A stretch of DNA of 64,000 nucleotides from Streptomyces luomodiensis (GCF_031679605.1 NZ_CP117522.1:8184001-8248000), one strand, 5' to 3'; numbered from the stretch's first letter, positions 49,801 through 63,200 are shown. Notes: generated by a model from the sequence alone, not told the origin. Program-made: numbers and translations.

Positions 49801-52800
49801 CGGATGGCGAACCGCGCCAGCAGGTACTGGTGGGCGAGGCGGGCCGGCCCCGGCTGGTGGTCATGGAGATCAGCGAGGAACTCCTCGCGGCGGAGCTCGG
49901 GGTGCACGCGGACCGCGGCTTTGATGTGACCGTCGATCTGCCCTGGCGGATCCGGCTGCTGAACACGGGCCCGGCGGAGTATGTGCTGCTGATCGTGGCG
50001 CATCACATCGCCGTCGATGGCTGGTCGATGGGTGTGCTCGCGCGGGACATCGGTGTGGCGTATGCCGCCCGGCGGGCGGGTGGTGCGCCGGGGTGGCAGC
50101 CGCTGCCGGTGCAGTACGCGGACTACGCGCTCTGGCAGCGCGAGGTGCTGGGTGATCCGGAGGACCCGGACAGCGTGATCAGCGGTCAGCTGGGCTACTG
50201 GCGGCAGGCGCTGGCAGGGGTGCCCCAGGAGCTGGCGCTGCCGACCGACCGGCCCCGGCCGGCGGTGTCCTCCTTCCGGGGTGGCGAAGTGCCGATCCGG
50301 ATCAGCGCGGAGACCCACACCCGGCTGCTCGAGGTCGCCCGTCGCGGTCGCGCGACCATGTTCATGGTCGTGCACGCCGCCCTCTCCGTGCTGCTCAGCC
50401 GAGTGGGTGCGGGCACCGACATCCCCATGGGCGTGCCGATCGCCGGCCGCGGTGACCCGGCGCTCGACGACCTGGCCGGGTTCTTCGTCAACACCCTGGT
50501 CGTCCGCGCCGATCTGAGCGCGAACCCATCCTTCACCGAGCTGCTGGAGCAGGTACGGACGTCGGACCTGGCCGCGTACGCCCATCAGGACGTGCCGTTC
50601 GAGCGGCTCGTCGAGGATCTCAACCCGTCCCGCTCGCTCTCCCACAACCCGCTGTTCCAGGTCCTGCTGGCGATGCAGAGCGTACCGGCGGCGCAATGGG
50701 GCCTGCCGGGACTGCGGGTCCGGCGGATACCGGCGGCCGGCCAGGTCCCGGCGCGCTTCGATCTGTCGGTCGACCTGGCCGAGCATCGTGATGGGGCGGG
50801 GGCTCCGGCGGGGTTGGGCGGGGCGTTGTTGTATGCGGTGGATTTGTTCGACGAGGGTACGGCGCGGGGGTTGGTGGAGCGGTTGGTGCGGGTGTTGGAG
50901 CAGGTGGGGGCTGATCCGTGGGTGCGGGTGAGTGAGGTTGATGTGTTGGGTGTGGGTGAGCGGTCGCGGGTGGTGGAGGAGTGGAATGCCACCGGGGCCG
51001 TGGTGCCGGGTGGGTCGGTGGTGGAGCGGTTTGAGGGGTGGGCCAGGGTGGCGCCGGATGTGGTGGCGGTGCGGTGTGGTGAGGAGGTGTTGTCGTATGG
51101 GGAGTTGGATCGGCGGGCGAATCGGTTGGCGCGTTTTCTGAGTGGTGTTGGTGTGGGTCGGGAGTCGCGGGTTGCGTTGTGTTTGCCGCGGTCGGTGGGT
51201 GTGGTGGTGGCGGAGTTGGCGGTGTGGAAGGCCGGTGGTGCGTTTGTGCCGTTGGATCCGGAGTATCCGGTGGACCGGCTGGGGTTCGTGATCGCGGACA
51301 GTGGCGCGCAGGTGGTGTTGGGTACGGCGGAGAGCCTCACCGATGTCCCGCTCGGCGACGCTCGTGCTGTTCTTCTTGAGGATGTTGGCGGGGTTTCGGA
51401 TGAGCCGTTGGGGACGGTGATTCTTCCGGAGCAGTTGGCGTATGTGATCTATACGTCGGGTTCGACGGGGCGTCCGAAGGGGGTGGCGGTTGCGCATGGT
51501 GGGGTGGCGAATCTGGCTGAGGTGATGCGTCCGGTGTTGGGGATGGACGCGGGTGTGGTGGCGTTGCAGTTCGCCTCGTTCAGTTTCGATGCGGCTGTTT
51601 TGGATGTGGTGGTGACGTTGGCCTCGGGGGGCACTTTGGCTGTGGCGACGGCGGAGGAGCGCAGGGATCCGCAGGCGTTGGCGGGGATGGTGGGTCGGTG
51701 TGGGGTGTGGGTGGCGAGTGTGGTGCCGTCGTTGTTGGGGGTGCTGGACCCGAGCGCTGTGGCGGGGGTGGGGAATTGGGTGTTGGGTGCGGAGCGGTTG
51801 AGTGCGGAGCTGGCGGGGCGGTGGTCGGCGGGTGCGCGGGTGTGGAACACCTACGGCCCGACCGAGGCCACTGTCATCACGACCGCCACCGCCGGCCCGC
51901 TGGACCCCGCGTTGGAGGATGCTCCGCCGATTGGCCGTCCCCTGCCCAACGTCCGTGTCTATGTCCTGGACGAGTTTCTCAAGCCGGTGCCCGTAGGCGT
52001 CGTGGGCGAGGTGTATATCGCTGGTGCCGGTCTGGCGCGGGGGTATATCGGTCGTGCGGGGTTGTCGGCGGAGCGGTTTGTGGCGTGTCCGTTCGCGGTT
52101 CCGGGTGGGCGGATGTATCGCAGTGGTGACCTGGCGAAGTGGACGGCTGATGGTGAGCTGGTCTTCGCGGGGCGGGCTGATGAGCAGGTGAAGATCCGTG
52201 GTTTCCGCGTCGAGCCCGGCGAGATCGAGGCTGTGGTGGCGGCCTGCGAGGGTGTGGGTCAGGTCGCGGTGGTGGTCCGTGAGGACGGTCCGGGGGACGG
52301 GCGGCTGGTCGCCTATGTGGTCCCCAGTGGTGAGCTTGACGTGGCGGTGGTGCGGGAGTTCGCCGCCGACCGGTTGCCGGAGTACATGGTCCCGTCGGTT
52401 GTCGTGCTGGAGGCGTTGCCGCTGACGGTCAACGGCAAGCTGGACCGTTCCGCGCTGCCGGCCCCGGACACGGCCGGTATGGCCGGGGGCCGCGCGCCCG
52501 CCACCCGCACCGAGGAGATTCTCTGCGGGTTGTTCGCGGAGGTGCTGGGGCTGGATGAGGTGAGTGCGGATGCGTCGTTCTTCGAGTTGGGTGGTGACTC
52601 GATCATGTCGATGCTGCTGGTGTCGAGGGCGCGTAAGGCGGGTTTGGTGGTGTCGGCGCGGCAGGTGTTCGAGCGGCGGAGTCCGGCGGAGTTGGCTGTG
52701 GTGGCCGGTGATGTGGCGGTTGCCGACGCCGTGGTGGGGGGCGGTGATCCGGGTTCGGGTGAGGTGCCGTTGACGCCGGTGATGCTGGAGTTGTTGGGGC

Positions 52801-54242
52801 GGGCCGGGGCGGAGCGTGTGGGTGGGGTGTATCAGTCGACGGTGGTGGTGGCTCCGGCGGGGATGCGGCTGGAGACGTTGACCGAGGCCGTTCAGGCGGT
52901 GGTCGATCACCATGACATGCTGCGGGCGCGGCTGGAGGTCGAGTCCGGGCCTCGTCTCCTGGTTCCCCCGGCCGTGTCGGTGGCTCCGTGGGTGCGTCGG
53001 GTCGACGCGGCCGGAGCCGGGGCTGGTGGCGGTCTTGACCGTCTCATCGCCGAGGAGTCGCGGGCCGCCGCGGATCGGCTGGATCCGCGGGCGGGTGTGA
53101 TGGTGCAGGTGGTCTGGTTCGACACCGGCCCGGACACCCCCGGACGGCTCCTGCTCAGCGTCCATCACCTGGCGGTGGACACGCTCTCCCTCCGTATCCT
53201 CGTCCCGGACCTCGCACAGGCATACGCAGACCTGGTTGCGGGCCGCGAGGTGGTGCTGGAGCCGGTGCCCACCTCCTTCCGGCACTGGGCCCGCGCCCTG
53301 AAGACCGAAGCCACCAGCCGCCCGAGGCTCGCCGAACTCCCCGCCTGGACCCGACTGCTGCGTGGCGCGGAGGCACCGCTCGGCGGCCGGTCCCTGGACC
53401 CGGCTCGCGATGTAGGCGCCACGTTGCGGCGGGTTTCCGTGACGGCCTCCGCGGAGCTCACCGGCACCTTGCTGACGGCGGTCCCGGCCGCCTTCCACGC
53501 CGGGATCGACGATGTGCTGCTCACCGCCCTGGCCTCCGCGGTCGCGGAGTGGCGGCGGCATCGCGGGCAGGACACGGGGGGCGGGGTTCTGGTGGATGTG
53601 GAAGGCCACGGCCGGACGGCCGGCGGTCTCGATCTGGTCCGTACGGTGGGCTGGTTCACCAGCAGCCACCCGGTGCGGATCGACCCCGAGACGCTGGACT
53701 TCGCCGGGCTGCGCGACGGCGGGCCGGTGGCGGGACGGGTCGTCAAGCGGATCAAGGAACAGCTCCGCGCGGTCCCGGGCGACGGCCTCGGCCACGGTCT
53801 GCTCCGGTATCTCAATCCCGAGACCGCACCCACGCTCGCCGCGCTGCCGACGGCCCAGATCGGCTTCAACTACCTGGGCCGCTTCGCCGACGGGACACCG
53901 GATCGGACGGCGGCCTGGTCCGCCGCCCCGGAAGGCGGTCTCGGCGGCGGAGCGGGCGACGAGGTCCCGTCGGCCCACGCCCTGGAGGCCGTCGGCCTGG
54001 TCCGCGACCTGCCGGACGGCCCGCTGCTCACGCTCACGCTCGCCTGGCCCCGAGACCTCCAGCACACCGAGGACATGCGGCAACTCGCCGACGGCTGGCT
54101 GGCGATGCTCACCGGCCTCGCCACCCACACCACCGGCTCCGGCGGTGGCCACACACCGTCGGACTTCTCACTCATCACGCTCGACCAGAACCAGATCGAC
54201 GCGCTCGAAGCGGAACTCGCGGACAAGGGGGGAGCACGATGA
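43893..54242 (+). CDS. Nonribosomal peptide synthetase 1 (modules 1-3)
   Basis: This is a 3449-residue NRPS. Domains by residue: A1 (15-485), T1 (LGGDS about 530), E1 remnant (about 585-845), C2 (876-1310; HHIVLDG about 1015), A2 (1325-1805), T2 (1845), C3 (1905-2335; HHIAVDG about 2038), A3 (2365-2850), T3 (2895), E3 (2955-3415). It starts directly with A, so module 1 loads the first residue with a free amine. Specificity codes read by alignment to GrsA: A1 and A2 DASTVAAVCK (Tyr-type); A3 DALSVGTVIK (no match I know). C2 resembles condensation domains that follow epimerases. E3 has HHLAVDT instead of HHxxxDG. Codon 1666 is TTA (48888-48890). ATG at 43893 follows AGAGGGAG. ATGA overlap with NRPS2. 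Confidence 0.95.
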   Translation: MHGTTESWRSLGELFDAQAAVSPDAVAVVGAGGEVWSYGELRERSDRVAGVLAARGVGRGDLVAVVLERSVDVVAVWLGVVKAGAGVVPVDPAYPAERIGWMLEDAEPALVLCSEGTRALVPAGVECWAWDPSGTAEPAPVVSVGADDVAYVIYTSGSTGRPKGVVVTHRGIGNLAAAQIERFAVGADARVLQLASLSFDAAVSEMCMALLSGAAVVVAGGDRLPPNGALGEAVAEFGVTHVTVPPSVLATVEELPESLRTLVVAGEVCPSGLVERWARGRRMINAYGPTEITVCATMSEPLEASGPVPIGRPITGTRVFVLDEHLRPVPEGVPGELYVAGPGLARGYLRRPGLTAERFVACPFTGGRMYRTGDLATWTADGELVFRGRADEQIKVRGFRVEPGEVETVLTRHASVGQAAVTAREDRPGDKRLVAYVVLDGAAGAAELRDHVAAHLPDYMVPSAVVLLDTLPVTVNGKLDRAALPAPDHTEAAKGRGPRTPAEAILCRLYCEVLGLERVSAEASFYELGGDSILTMLLVSVARRAGLVIAPYQVFELSTPARLARIAEPLREDPARSLAAQARSAERRAELPAWTELLAPGDPLLTTRPADPARDADAPVRHASVRIPARTTVAALTGLPAAFHTDVDTVLLTGLTAALAAWRDGQDRTGGFLVDVAAPDHGRGALAGGADLSRTVGSFAHRHPARLDTGTLDLAAIRAGGPAAGRAVKRIKEQLRAVPGDGLGYVLLRHLNPDTAATLAALPAPQLGFTGPGDGSRLGDGPGLGPGLGPGGGDRPPAHPLEASARVEGAELVLSLAWPEPLLDAPAARRLLDGWAAMLTGLAAHTGGGHTPSDFPLTTLDQAQIEELEAEVPGGLVDVLPLSPLQEGLLFHAMFDERERDIYVEQKVLELEGPLDVAALRATWQALVERHGSLRTGFRRPVGVDEPVQVIARQVDVVWREVDLSHLTLQDARDRADRLESAERARRFDLATPPLARILLVKTGPDRHRMVVTLHHIVLDGWSLRILIRELWAVYAAGGHARDLAPTTPYGDYLAWLRRQDREAARTAWRRALDGVTEPTTVAALDPNAEPVLTRKALAETDGHLPGALRELARGHGVTLNTVLQVAWAQVVGALTGRRDVVFGAAVAGRPPELAGMADMLGLFINTIPVRVRLHPADTIADLLTVVQAQQSALLGHQHLGLKEIQRLAGPGATFDTLMAFENFHAGETGPPAPLRLTAGTTRMATTFPLTLGVDPADELKFWLDYRPDAFDENAAQGVVRRLVRVLEQMAADPARRVSEIDVLGGAERERVVVGWNATGGVVPVGALGELFDAQAARTPDAVAVVGAGGEEWSYGELRERSDRMAGALAARGVGRGDLVAVVLERSVDVVAVWLGVVKAGAGVVPVDPAYPAERIGWMVEDAGPVLVVCSEGTRGVVPAGVECWVWDPSGTAESAPVVSVGADDVAYVIYTSGSTGRPKGVVVTHRGLGNLAVAQIERFAVGADARVLQLASLSFDAAVSEMCMALLSGAAVVVAGGDRLPPNGALGEVVAEFGVTHVTVPPSVLATVEELPESLRTLVVAGEVCPQGLVERWAPGRRMINAYGPTEVTVCATMSEPLDMGGPVVIGRPIRNAKAFVLDVHLRPVPVGVVGELYVAGPGLARGYLRRPGLTAERFVACPFTGGRMYRTGDLVRWTVGGELVFVGRADEQVKVRGFRVEPGEIEAVLAAHGGVGQVAVVVREDRPGDKRLVAYVVAAEGEADPAGLREYVAERLPDHMVPAAVVALDALPVTVHGKLDRVALPAPDFADAAGRGPATPAEEILCGLYCEVLGLERVGAEVSFFDIGGDSILAMKLIARIGAVLDTELNIGELFAAPTVAGVARLVAAEGGTAARPALTPRPRPEVLPLSYAQRRMWFLNQLEETNPGAGAVYNLPLALRISGDLDVAALEAALGDVADRHESLRTVFPETDGEPRQQVLVGEAGRPRLVVMEISEELLAAELGVHADRGFDVTVDLPWRIRLLNTGPAEYVLLIVAHHIAVDGWSMGVLARDIGVAYAARRAGGAPGWQPLPVQYADYALWQREVLGDPEDPDSVISGQLGYWRQALAGVPQELALPTDRPRPAVSSFRGGEVPIRISAETHTRLLEVARRGRATMFMVVHAALSVLLSRVGAGTDIPMGVPIAGRGDPALDDLAGFFVNTLVVRADLSANPSFTELLEQVRTSDLAAYAHQDVPFERLVEDLNPSRSLSHNPLFQVLLAMQSVPAAQWGLPGLRVRRIPAAGQVPARFDLSVDLAEHRDGAGAPAGLGGALLYAVDLFDEGTARGLVERLVRVLEQVGADPWVRVSEVDVLGVGERSRVVEEWNATGAVVPGGSVVERFEGWARVAPDVVAVRCGEEVLSYGELDRRANRLARFLSGVGVGRESRVALCLPRSVGVVVAELAVWKAGGAFVPLDPEYPVDRLGFVIADSGAQVVLGTAESLTDVPLGDARAVLLEDVGGVSDEPLGTVILPEQLAYVIYTSGSTGRPKGVAVAHGGVANLAEVMRPVLGMDAGVVALQFASFSFDAAVLDVVVTLASGGTLAVATAEERRDPQALAGMVGRCGVWVASVVPSLLGVLDPSAVAGVGNWVLGAERLSAELAGRWSAGARVWNTYGPTEATVITTATAGPLDPALEDAPPIGRPLPNVRVYVLDEFLKPVPVGVVGEVYIAGAGLARGYIGRAGLSAERFVACPFAVPGGRMYRSGDLAKWTADGELVFAGRADEQVKIRGFRVEPGEIEAVVAACEGVGQVAVVVREDGPGDGRLVAYVVPSGELDVAVVREFAADRLPEYMVPSVVVLEALPLTVNGKLDRSALPAPDTAGMAGGRAPATRTEEILCGLFAEVLGLDEVSADASFFELGGDSIMSMLLVSRARKAGLVVSARQVFERRSPAELAVVAGDVAVADAVVGGGDPGSGEVPLTPVMLELLGRAGAERVGGVYQSTVVVAPAGMRLETLTEAVQAVVDHHDMLRARLEVESGPRLLVPPAVSVAPWVRRVDAAGAGAGGGLDRLIAEESRAAADRLDPRAGVMVQVVWFDTGPDTPGRLLLSVHHLAVDTLSLRILVPDLAQAYADLVAGREVVLEPVPTSFRHWARALKTEATSRPRLAELPAWTRLLRGAEAPLGGRSLDPARDVGATLRRVSVTASAELTGTLLTAVPAAFHAGIDDVLLTALASAVAEWRRHRGQDTGGGVLVDVEGHGRTAGGLDLVRTVGWFTSSHPVRIDPETLDFAGLRDGGPVAGRVVKRIKEQLRAVPGDGLGHGLLRYLNPETAPTLAALPTAQIGFNYLGRFADGTPDRTAAWSAAPEGGLGGGAGDEVPSAHALEAVGLVRDLPDGPLLTLTLAWPRDLQHTEDMRQLADGWLAMLTGLATHTTGSGGGHTPSDFSLITLDQNQIDALEAELADKGGAR
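43930..44800 (+). repeat. Near-identical A-domain DNA block shared by modules 1, 2 and 6
   Basis: DNA of A1 from about 43930 to 44800 recurs in A2 at about 47881-48751 and in A6 at about 62214-63084. Long exact runs occur, for example around GCGTATGTGATTTATACGTC (44340, 48291, 62624). Flanking C and T domains are much less alike, so A-domain cores were duplicated or converted separately from the rest of each module. Confidence 0.85.
45640..46430 (+). other. Truncated epimerisation domain in module 1
   Basis: This part of NRPS1 aligns only with the C-terminal half of E domains ([47 protein letters not shown]). The N-terminal half with the HHxxxDG active site, about 170 residues when compared with E3, is missing. 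The EGHGRE motif has become APDHGRG and the last motif NYLG is lost. It should be catalytically dead. Confidence 0.8.
50935..52240 (+). repeat. Near-identical A-domain DNA block shared by modules 3 and 4
   Basis: About 1.3 kb of A3, from the GATGTGTTGGGTGTGGGTGA region at about 50940, recurs in A4 at about 55541-56840, with a constant offset near 4601. Most differences are single bases and one short patch near 51600-51670 / 56200-56270. The block includes all positions of the specificity code. Confidence 0.85.
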
Positions 54243-57200
54243 CTCAGATGCGCGTCCAGGACGTCTGGCCGCTGTCGCCGTTGCAGGAGGGCCTGCTGTT
54301 CCACGCGGTGTACGACGAGCGGGGCACCGATGTCTACGTCGAGCAACTGGTGCTGGACCTGGCCGGAAACGTCGACCTCTCCACGATGCGGACCTCATGG
54401 CAGGCGCTGCTCGACCGGCACGACAGTCTGCGCGCCGGTTTCCGGCAGCTGGCCGGGGTGGCACAGCCGGTGCAGGTCATCGCCCGGGGCGTGACGCTGC
54501 CGTGGCGTGAGGAGGATCTGTCCGGGCTGGACGCGGAGGTGGCCTGGGCGGAGTCGGAGCGGCTGGGGGTCGAGGAGCGGGAGCGGCGTTTCGATCTGGC
54601 GGTGCCGCCGCTGCTAAAGGTGTTGGTGGTCAAGGTCGGGCCGGAGCGGTACCGGATGATGGTCACGTTGCACCACATCCTGCTGGACGGCTGGTCGTTG
54701 CCGGTGCTGATGCGGGAGCTGTGGACGTGTTACGAGGCCGGTGGCAGCGCCCACGGCCTGCCACCCGTCACCCCGTACCGCGACTACCTCGCCTGGCTCG
54801 CCCGCCAGGACAACGAAGCCGCACGTGACGCCTGGCGGCAGGAGCTGGCGGGTGCCGATGAGCCGACACTGGTGGCCCCGGGTGACCGGTCCGCCGCCCC
54901 TGTCGCCTCCGGCAAGGCGGCCACCGACGCCGGCGCCGCGCTCGCCACCCGGCTGCGGGACCTCGCCCGCCGCAGCGGCCTGACCCTGAACACCGTGATC
55001 CAGGCCGCCTGGGCCGTCGTACTCGGCCGCCTGACCGGCCGCCGCGACGTGGTGTTCGGCGCGACGGTGGCGGGACGGCCGGCGGATCTGCCCGGTATGG
55101 AGAGCATGCTGGGGCTGTTCATCAACACGGTGCCCGTACGCGTGCGCCTGGACCCGGCACGGTCGGTCGCCGAGACGCTGACGGAGCTACAGGACCGGCA
55201 GTCGGCACTGCTGGACCACCAGCACCTGAGCCTGACCGAGATCCAGCGGCTGGCCGGACCCGGCGCCACGTTCGACACCATCATGGCGTTCGAGAACCAC
55301 CCCATCGGGGCGCAGGAGTCCACCGGGGCCACCACCGGAGTGCGGATCACCGGCACCGCGATGCGCGAGTCCACCAACTTCCCGCTGTCGCTCGGCGTAC
55401 ACCCGACGGAGGAGCTGCGGCTGCGGCTGGACTACCGGCCGGACCTGTTCGACACCGAAGCGGCCCAGGCACTCCTCGATCGCGTGGTGCGGGTCCTGGA
55501 GCAGATGGCGGCAGATCCGGAAGCGCTGGTCGGTCGGCTGGATGTGTTGGGTGTGGGTGAGCGGGTGCGGGTGGTGGAGGAGTGGAATGCGACGGGGACT
55601 GGGGTGCCGGGCGGGTCGGTGGTGGAGCGGTTTGAGGGGTGGGCCTCGGTGGCGCCGGATGTGGTGGCGGTGCGGTGTGGTGAGGAGGGGTTGTCGTATG
55701 GGGAGTTGGATCGGCGGGCGAATCGGTTGGCGCGTTTTCTGAGTGGTGTTGGTGTGGGTCGGGAGTCGCGGGTTGCGTTGTGTTTGCCGAGGTCGGTGGG
55801 GGTGGTGGTGGCGGAGTTGGCGGTGTGGAAGGCGGGTGGTGCGTTTGTGCCGTTGGATCCGGAGTATCCGGTGGACCGGCTGGGGTTTGTGATCGCGGAC
55901 AGTGGCGCTGAGGTGGTGTTGGGTACGGCGGAGAGCCTCACCGATGTCCCGCTTGGCGACGCTCGTGCTGTTCTTCTTGAGGATGTTGGCGGGGTTTCGG
56001 ATGAGCCGTTGGGGACGGTGATCGTGCCGGAGCAGTTGGCGTATGTGATCTATACGTCGGGTTCGACGGGTCGTCCGAAGGGTGTGGCGGTTGCGCATGG
56101 TGGGGTGGCGAATCTGGCTGAGGTGATGCGTCCGGTGTTGGGGATGGACGCGGGTGTGGTGGCGTTGCAGTTCGCCTCGTTCAGTTTCGACGCCGCCGTT
56201 CTGGACGTTGCGGTCACCCTCGCTGCCGGTGGCACTTTGGCCGTTGCCACGTCCACGGAGCGTGGTGATCTGGAGGCGTTGGCGGGGATGGTGGGCCGGT
56301 GTGGGGTGCGGGTGGCGAGTGTGGTGCCGTCGCTGCTGGGGGTGTTGGACCCGGGCGCTGTGGCGGGGGTGGGGAATTGGGTGTTGGGTGCGGAGCGGTT
56401 GAGTGCGGAGCTGGCGGGGCGGTGGTCGGTGGGTGCGCGGGTGTGGAACACCTACGGTCCGACCGAGGCGACCGTCATCACCACCGCCACCGCCGGTCCG
56501 CTGGACGCGGGGCTGGAGGAGGCCCCGCCGATCGGCCGTCCCCTGCCCAACGTCCGTGTCTATGTCCTGGATGCGTTCCTCAAGCCGGTGCCCGTAGGCG
56601 TCGTGGGCGAGGTCTATATCGCTGGTGCCGGTCTGGCGCGGGGGTATATCGGCCGTGCGGGGTTGTCGGCGGAGCGGTTTGTGGCGTGTCCGTTCGCGGT
56701 TCCGGGTGGGCGGATGTATCGCAGTGGTGACCTGGCGAAGTGGACGGCTGATGGTGAGCTGGTCTTCGCGGGGCGGGCTGATGAGCAGGTGAAGATCCGT
56801 GGTTTCCGTGTCGAGCCCGGCGAGATCGAAGCCGTTCTCAGTGGCCACCCGGCCGTGGCCCAGGCTGCCGTGGTCGTCCGTGAGGACCGTCCGGGGGAGC
56901 GTCGTCTCGTCGCTTACGTCGTCCCCGATGGCGAGCTCGACCTGGCGGTCCTGCGTGGCCTGGCCGCCGACCGGCTGCCGGAGTACATGGTCCCGGTGAT
57001 CGTGCGCCTTGACGCCCTGCCACTCACCGTCAACGGCAAGCTGGACCGTTCCGCACTCCCCGCCCCCGACACCACCGGAACGACCGGGGGCCGCGCCCCC
57101 GCCACGCCCACCGAGGAGATCCTCTGCGGGCTCGTCGCCGAAGTCCTGGGCCTGAACCAGGTCGGGGCCGACGCCTCCTTCTTCGAGCTCGGCGGCGACT

Positions 57201-60200
57201 CCCTGCTGGCCATGCGGCTCATCGCCCGTATCCGCCGCGTCCTCGACACCGAACTGCGCATCGCCGACCTGTTCGCCACCCCGACCGCCGCCGACACCGC
57301 CCGTCGGATCGACACCGAGCACGGCGACGCGCGGCCGCCGCTGAAGCCGCAGCCGCGCCCCGAGCTGCTGCCGCTGTCGTACGGCCAGCAGCGGATGTGG
57401 TTCCTCAACCGACTGGCAATGACCGGCGAGGGCACCGGGGACGCCGAGGGCACCAAGGCCACCGGGGACGCCGAGGGCACCAAGGGCACCGGGGCCACCG
57501 AGGACACCAAGGCCACCGGGGCCACCGGGGCCATCGAGGGCACTCGGGGCATCGAGCGCGCCGAGGGTGTCTACAACATGCCGCTCGCGCTGCGGCTCTC
57601 CGGCGGTCTCGACACCGGCGCGCTGGAAGCGGCCCTCGCCGACGTGGCCGACCGGCACGAGAGCCTGCGCACGGTCTTCCCCGAGACCGACGGCGTACCG
57701 TGGCAGCGGGTGCTGGACGGCCCCGAGGCGCATCCGCCGCTGGTCGTGGTGGAGATCCCCGCCGACCGGGTCGACGCGGAGCTGAGCGAGCACGCCGGGC
57801 GCGGCTTCGATCTGCGCGCCGAACTCCCTTGGCGGGCACGGCTCTTGGTCACCGGACCCACGGAGTACGTGCTGCTGATCGTGGCACACCACATCGCGGT
57901 CGACGGCTGGTCGATGGGTGTCCTCGCACGGGACCTGAGCACGGCCTACGCGGCCCGGCGGCAGGGCCGGGCGCCGGCGTGGGACCCGCTGCCCGTGCAG
58001 TACGCCGACTTCGCCCTCTGGCAGCGGCAGCTGCTGGGCGAGCGGGACGACCGCGACAGCCTGCTGAGTGATCAGCTCGCCTACTGGCACGACGCCCTGG
58101 CCGGCGCGCCGCAGGAGCTGGCGCTGCCCACGGACCGACCGCGCCCGGCGGTGTCGTCGTACGCGGGCGGCCTGGTCCCCGTCCGGATCGACGCCCGTAC
58201 CCACGCCCGCCTCGCCGAGGTCGCCGAGCGCCACGGGGCCACGGTCTTCATGGTCGTGCACGCCGCGCTGGCGGCGCTCCTCGCCCGCATGGGCGCCGGC
58301 ACCGACATCCCCATCGGCACGGCCACCGCCGGCCGTGGCGACGCGGCGCTGGACGGGCTGACCGGCTTCTTCGTCAACACGCTCGTACTGCGCACCGACC
58401 TGAGCGGCGACCCCGCCTTCACCGAACTCCTGGCCCGGGTACGCGGGACCGACCTGGCCGCGTACGCCCACCAGGATGTGCCCTTCGAGCACCTCGTCGA
58501 GGACCTCGCGCCGTCACGCTCGCTGTCCCGCAACCCGCTGTTCCAGGTCATGCTGTCGCTGCGGAACGTCCCGCCCGCGCAGTGGGACCTGCCCGGCCTC
58601 CAGGTCCGGCTGACCCCGCCCGGCTCTCTCGCCGCCCGCTTCGACCTGTCGTTCGACCTGTCCGAACACCGTGACAGCGACGGCAGCCCGGCCGGTATCG
58701 GCGGCGACATCCTCTATGCCACCGAACTGTTCGACGAGGACACCGTCCAGGACCTGGCCCGGCGGCTGGCGCGGGTGCTGGAACACATCGCCGCCGACCC
58801 CGCCGTGCCCCTCAGCCGGCTGCGCGTCCTGGACCCGGCCGAGCGGCGCACCGTCGTCCAGGACTGGAACCGCACGGCCCGGGAGGTGCCGGAGGGCACG
58901 CTGGCCGAGCTGTTCGAGGCACAGGTGCGCCGGACCCCCGACGCGGTGGCCGTCGTCGGGGCCGGGCGCGGCCTGACCTACGCACAGCTGGAGGCGGAGA
59001 GCAACCGGCTGGCGCACGAGCTGATCGCCCGTGGCATCGGTCCGGAGGACCTGGTCGGCGTGGCCATGGAGCGGTCCGTCGAGCTCATGGCCGTGCTGCT
59101 GGCCGTGGTCAAGGCGGGCGCGGGCTATCTGCCCGTCGACCCCCGCTACCCGGCGCCCCGGATCGCGTTCATGCTGGCCGACGCCCGGCCGCAGCTGATG
59201 CTGTGCACCGGCCGGACCGAGGCCGCGCTGGTCGCCGCCGAGGCCACGTTGGGTGCCGAGGCCACGTTGGGCGTCGAGGCTACGTTGGGCGCCGCCGAGG
59301 CCGTGCGCGGCGCCGCCGATGCCGTGTCGGGCGCCGAGCCGCTGCCCCGGCTGGTCCTCGACGCCCCGGAGGTGGCCGCCGCACTGGCGGACCGCCCGGT
59401 CACCGCCCCCGGCGACGCGGACCGCGTCCGCCCGCAGCGGCTGCGCCACCCCGCGTACGTCATCTACACCTCCGGCTCCACCGGCACCCCGAAGGGCGTC
59501 GTGGTCACCCACGGCGGCGTGGGCAGCCTGGCGGCCAGCCATATCGCCCGGTTCGGGTCCGCACCTGGCGCGCGTGTCCTCCAGTTCGCCTCGCCGAGCT
59601 TCGACGCCGCGTTCGCCGAGTTCTGCACCGCCCTGCCCGCCGGGGCCACCCTCGTCATGGCGGACCGGGACATGCTGCCGCCGTACGGGTCGCTGGCCGC
59701 CGTGGCCGCCGAGTTCGGCGTGACACATCTGACCGCGCCGCCGTCCGTGCTCGCCGCCGCCGAAGAACTGCCCGCCACCGTGACCACCGTGGCGGTGGCG
59801 GGCGAGGTGTGCCCGCCCGCGCTGGTCGCCCGGCTGGCGCCGGGCCGGCGGATGCTGAACGCCTACGGACCCACCGAGGCCACCGTCTGCGTCACCCTGA
59901 GCGACCCGCTCACCCCGGCCGACGCCGATGCCCCGGTGCCGATCGGCCGGCCACTCGAGAACGGGCAGACCTACGTCCTGGACGAGTTCCTGCAACCCGT
60001 CGCCGCCGGTGTCACCGGAGAGCTCTATCTCGCCGGCCCTGGCCTGGCCCGTGGCTACCTCGGCCGCCCGGCGCTGACCGCCGAGCGCTTCGTGGCCTGC
60101 CCGTTCGCCGCCGCCGACGAACCCGGCACCCCCGGCGGACGGATGTACCGCACCGGTGACCTGGCCTACTGGACCCCGGACGGCCGGCTCGTCGTCGTCG

Positions 60201-63200
60201 GCCGGGCCGACACCCAGATCAAGATCCGTGGCTTCCGGGTGGAACCCGGCGAGATCGAGGCCGTCCTGGACACCCACCCGGCCGTCGGCCGGTCCGCCGT
60301 CGTGGTCCGCGAGGACCGCCCCGGGGACCGGCGGCTCGTCGCCTACGTCGTCCCCGAGGACACCAAGGGACCGGCCGGCGGGCTGCGGGAGTACGTGGCC
60401 GAGCGGCTGCCGGACCACCTGGTCCCCGCCGCGGTGATGGCGCTCGACACCCTCCCCCTCACCGTGAACGGCAAGCTCGACCGCGACGCCCTGCCCGCCC
60501 CCGACTACGCGGGCCTGACCGGCCGGCACGCGCCCGCGACCCCCATCGAGGAGGCGCTGTGCGGACTGTTCGCCGAGATCCTCGGCCTCGACCGGATCGG
60601 CGTCGACGCGTCGTTCTTCGCGCTGGGCGGTGACTCGCTCCAGGCCACGCGGCTGATCGCCCGGATCCGCGCCGTCCTGGACGCCGAGCTGAGCATCCGG
60701 CAGCTGTTCGCCGAGCCCACCGTCGCCGGGGTCGCCCGCCGGCTCACCGGCGGGGGCGAGGTACGGCCGCCGCTCACCCCGCAGCCCCGGCCGGAGGCCG
60801 TACCGCTGTCGTTCGGGCAGCGGCGGATGTGGTTCGTCAACCAGATGGAGGAGGCAGGGCAGGGCGGCGAGGCCGCGTACAACCTCCCGCTGCGCTATCG
60901 CATCTCCGGCGACCTCGACGTGCCCGCGCTGGAAGCCGCCCTGGGCGACCTCGCGGACCGGCACGAGAGCCTGCGCACCCGCTACCCCGAGACGGACGGC
61001 GTACCGCGCCAGCACGTCCTCGACCGCCAGGCCGGCCGCCCGCCACTGGTCGTCCTCGACACCCCCGCCGACCGGGTCGAGCAGGTGCTCGCCGCACAGA
61101 CCGAGGAACGCTTCGACCTCAGCGCCGACCTCCCGTGGCGCATCAGGCTGCTGAAGACGGGACCCGAGGAATACGTGCTGCTGATCGTGGCGCACCACAT
61201 CGCGGTCGACGGCTGGACGATGGACCTGCTCCTCAAAGACCTGCGGCTGGCCTACGCGGCCCGGCGAGCAGGCCACGCCCCCGGCTGGCAGCCGCTGCCG
61301 GTGCAGTACGCCGACTACACGCTCTGGCAGCGCCGGCTGCTCGGTGACCTGACCGCCCCCGACAGCCTGATCAGCGCCCAGTTGGACTACTGGCGGCAGA
61401 CCCTGGCCGACGCGCCCCAGGAACTCGCACTGCCCGCCGACCGGCCCCGTCCCGCCATCTCCTCGTACCGTGGCGGGGCGGCCGGGGTGCGGATCGGCGT
61501 GCCCACCCATGCCCGGCTGGCGGAGGTCGCGCGACGCGGCGACGCCACCATGTTCATGGTTGTGCACGCGGCGCTGACGCTGCTGCTGTCCCGGCTGGGC
61601 GCGGGCACCGACATCCCCATCGGCACGGCGACGGCGGGCCGTGGGGACGCGGCGCTGGACGGGCTGGCCGGTTTCTTCGTCAACACGCTCGTGCTGCGCA
61701 CCGACCTGAGCGGCGACCCCACCTTCGAGCAGCTGCTGGCCCGGGTGCGGGACACCGATCTGGCCGCCTACGCACACCAGGACCTGCCCTTCGAGCACCT
61801 CGTCGAAGACCTCAACCCCGTGCGCTCGCTGGCCCGGCACCCGCTGTTCCAGGTCATGCTCTCCGTGCAGACGATGCCACCCCAGCGGTGGGAGCTGCCC
61901 GGCGTCGAGGTGCGGCCGATGACACCCGGGGCAGCGGCGGCCCGGGTCGACATGTCGCTGACCCTGGCCGAGCACCGGGACGGCGAGGGCAACCCGGCCG
62001 GGATCGACGGCCATCTGCTGTACGCCACGGACCTGTTCGACGAGGCCACGGCGTGCGCGGTGGCGGAGCGGCTGGTGCGGGTGCTGGAACAGATCGCCTC
62101 GCATCCGGCGGCTCGGGTGAGCGAGCTCGATGTGCTGGGTGGTGCGGAGCGGGAGCGGGTGGTGGTGGGGTGGAACGAGACCTCTGCCGAGGTGCCGGTG
62201 GCTTCCTTGGGGGAGTTGTTCGATGCCCAGGCGGCTCGGACTCCGGGTGCGGTGGCCGTGGTGGGTGCCGGTGGTGAGGTGTCGTCGTACGGGGAGTTGC
62301 GGGAGCGGTCGGATCGGGTGGCGGGGGTGCTGGCCGCGCGGGGTGTGGGGCGCGGTGATCTGGTGGCGGTGGTGTTGGAGCGGTCGGTGGATGTGGTGGC
62401 GGTGTGGCTGGGGATTGCCAAGGCCGGGGCGGGGTTCGTGCCGGTGGATCCGGCGTATCCGGCCGAGCGGATCGGGTGGATGCTCGAAGACGCGGAGCCT
62501 GCGCTCGTTCTGTGTGCTGAGGGGACGCGGGCGCTGGTCCCGGCTGGGGTGGAGTGCTGGGCGTGGGATCCGTCCGGGACGGCTGAACCGGCGCCTGTGG
62601 TCTCGGTGGGTGCGGATGATGTGGCGTATGTGATTTATACGTCGGGTTCGACGGGGCGCCCGAAGGGTGTGGTGGTGACGCATCGTGGTCTCGGGAATCT
62701 GGCGGTGGCGCAGATCGAGCGGTTTGCGGTGGGTGCTGATGCGCGGGTGTTGCAGCTGGCGTCGTTGAGTTTCGATGCGGCGGTTTCCGAGATGTGTATG
62801 GCGCTGCTGTCGGGTGCTGCTGTGGTGATGGCGGGCGCGGACAGGTTGCCGCCGAATGGTGCGTTGGGTGAGGCGGTGGCGGAGTTCGGGGTGACGCATG
62901 TGACCGTGCCGCCGTCGGTGCTGGCGACGGTGGAGGAGTTGCCGGAGAGCCTGCGTACGTTGGTGGTGGCGGGTGAGGTGTGTCCGCAGGGGCTGGTGGA
63001 GCGCTGGGCTCCCGGACGGCGGATGATCAACGCGTACGGGCCGACCGAGGTCACCGTGTGCGCGACGATGAGTGGGCCTCTCGATGTGGGTGGCCCGGTG
63101 GTGATTGGGCGCCCGATCCGCAATGCGAAGGCGTTCGTGCTGGATGTGCATCTGCGGCCGGTGCCGGTGGGTGTGGTGGGTGAGTTGTATGTCGCGGGTC

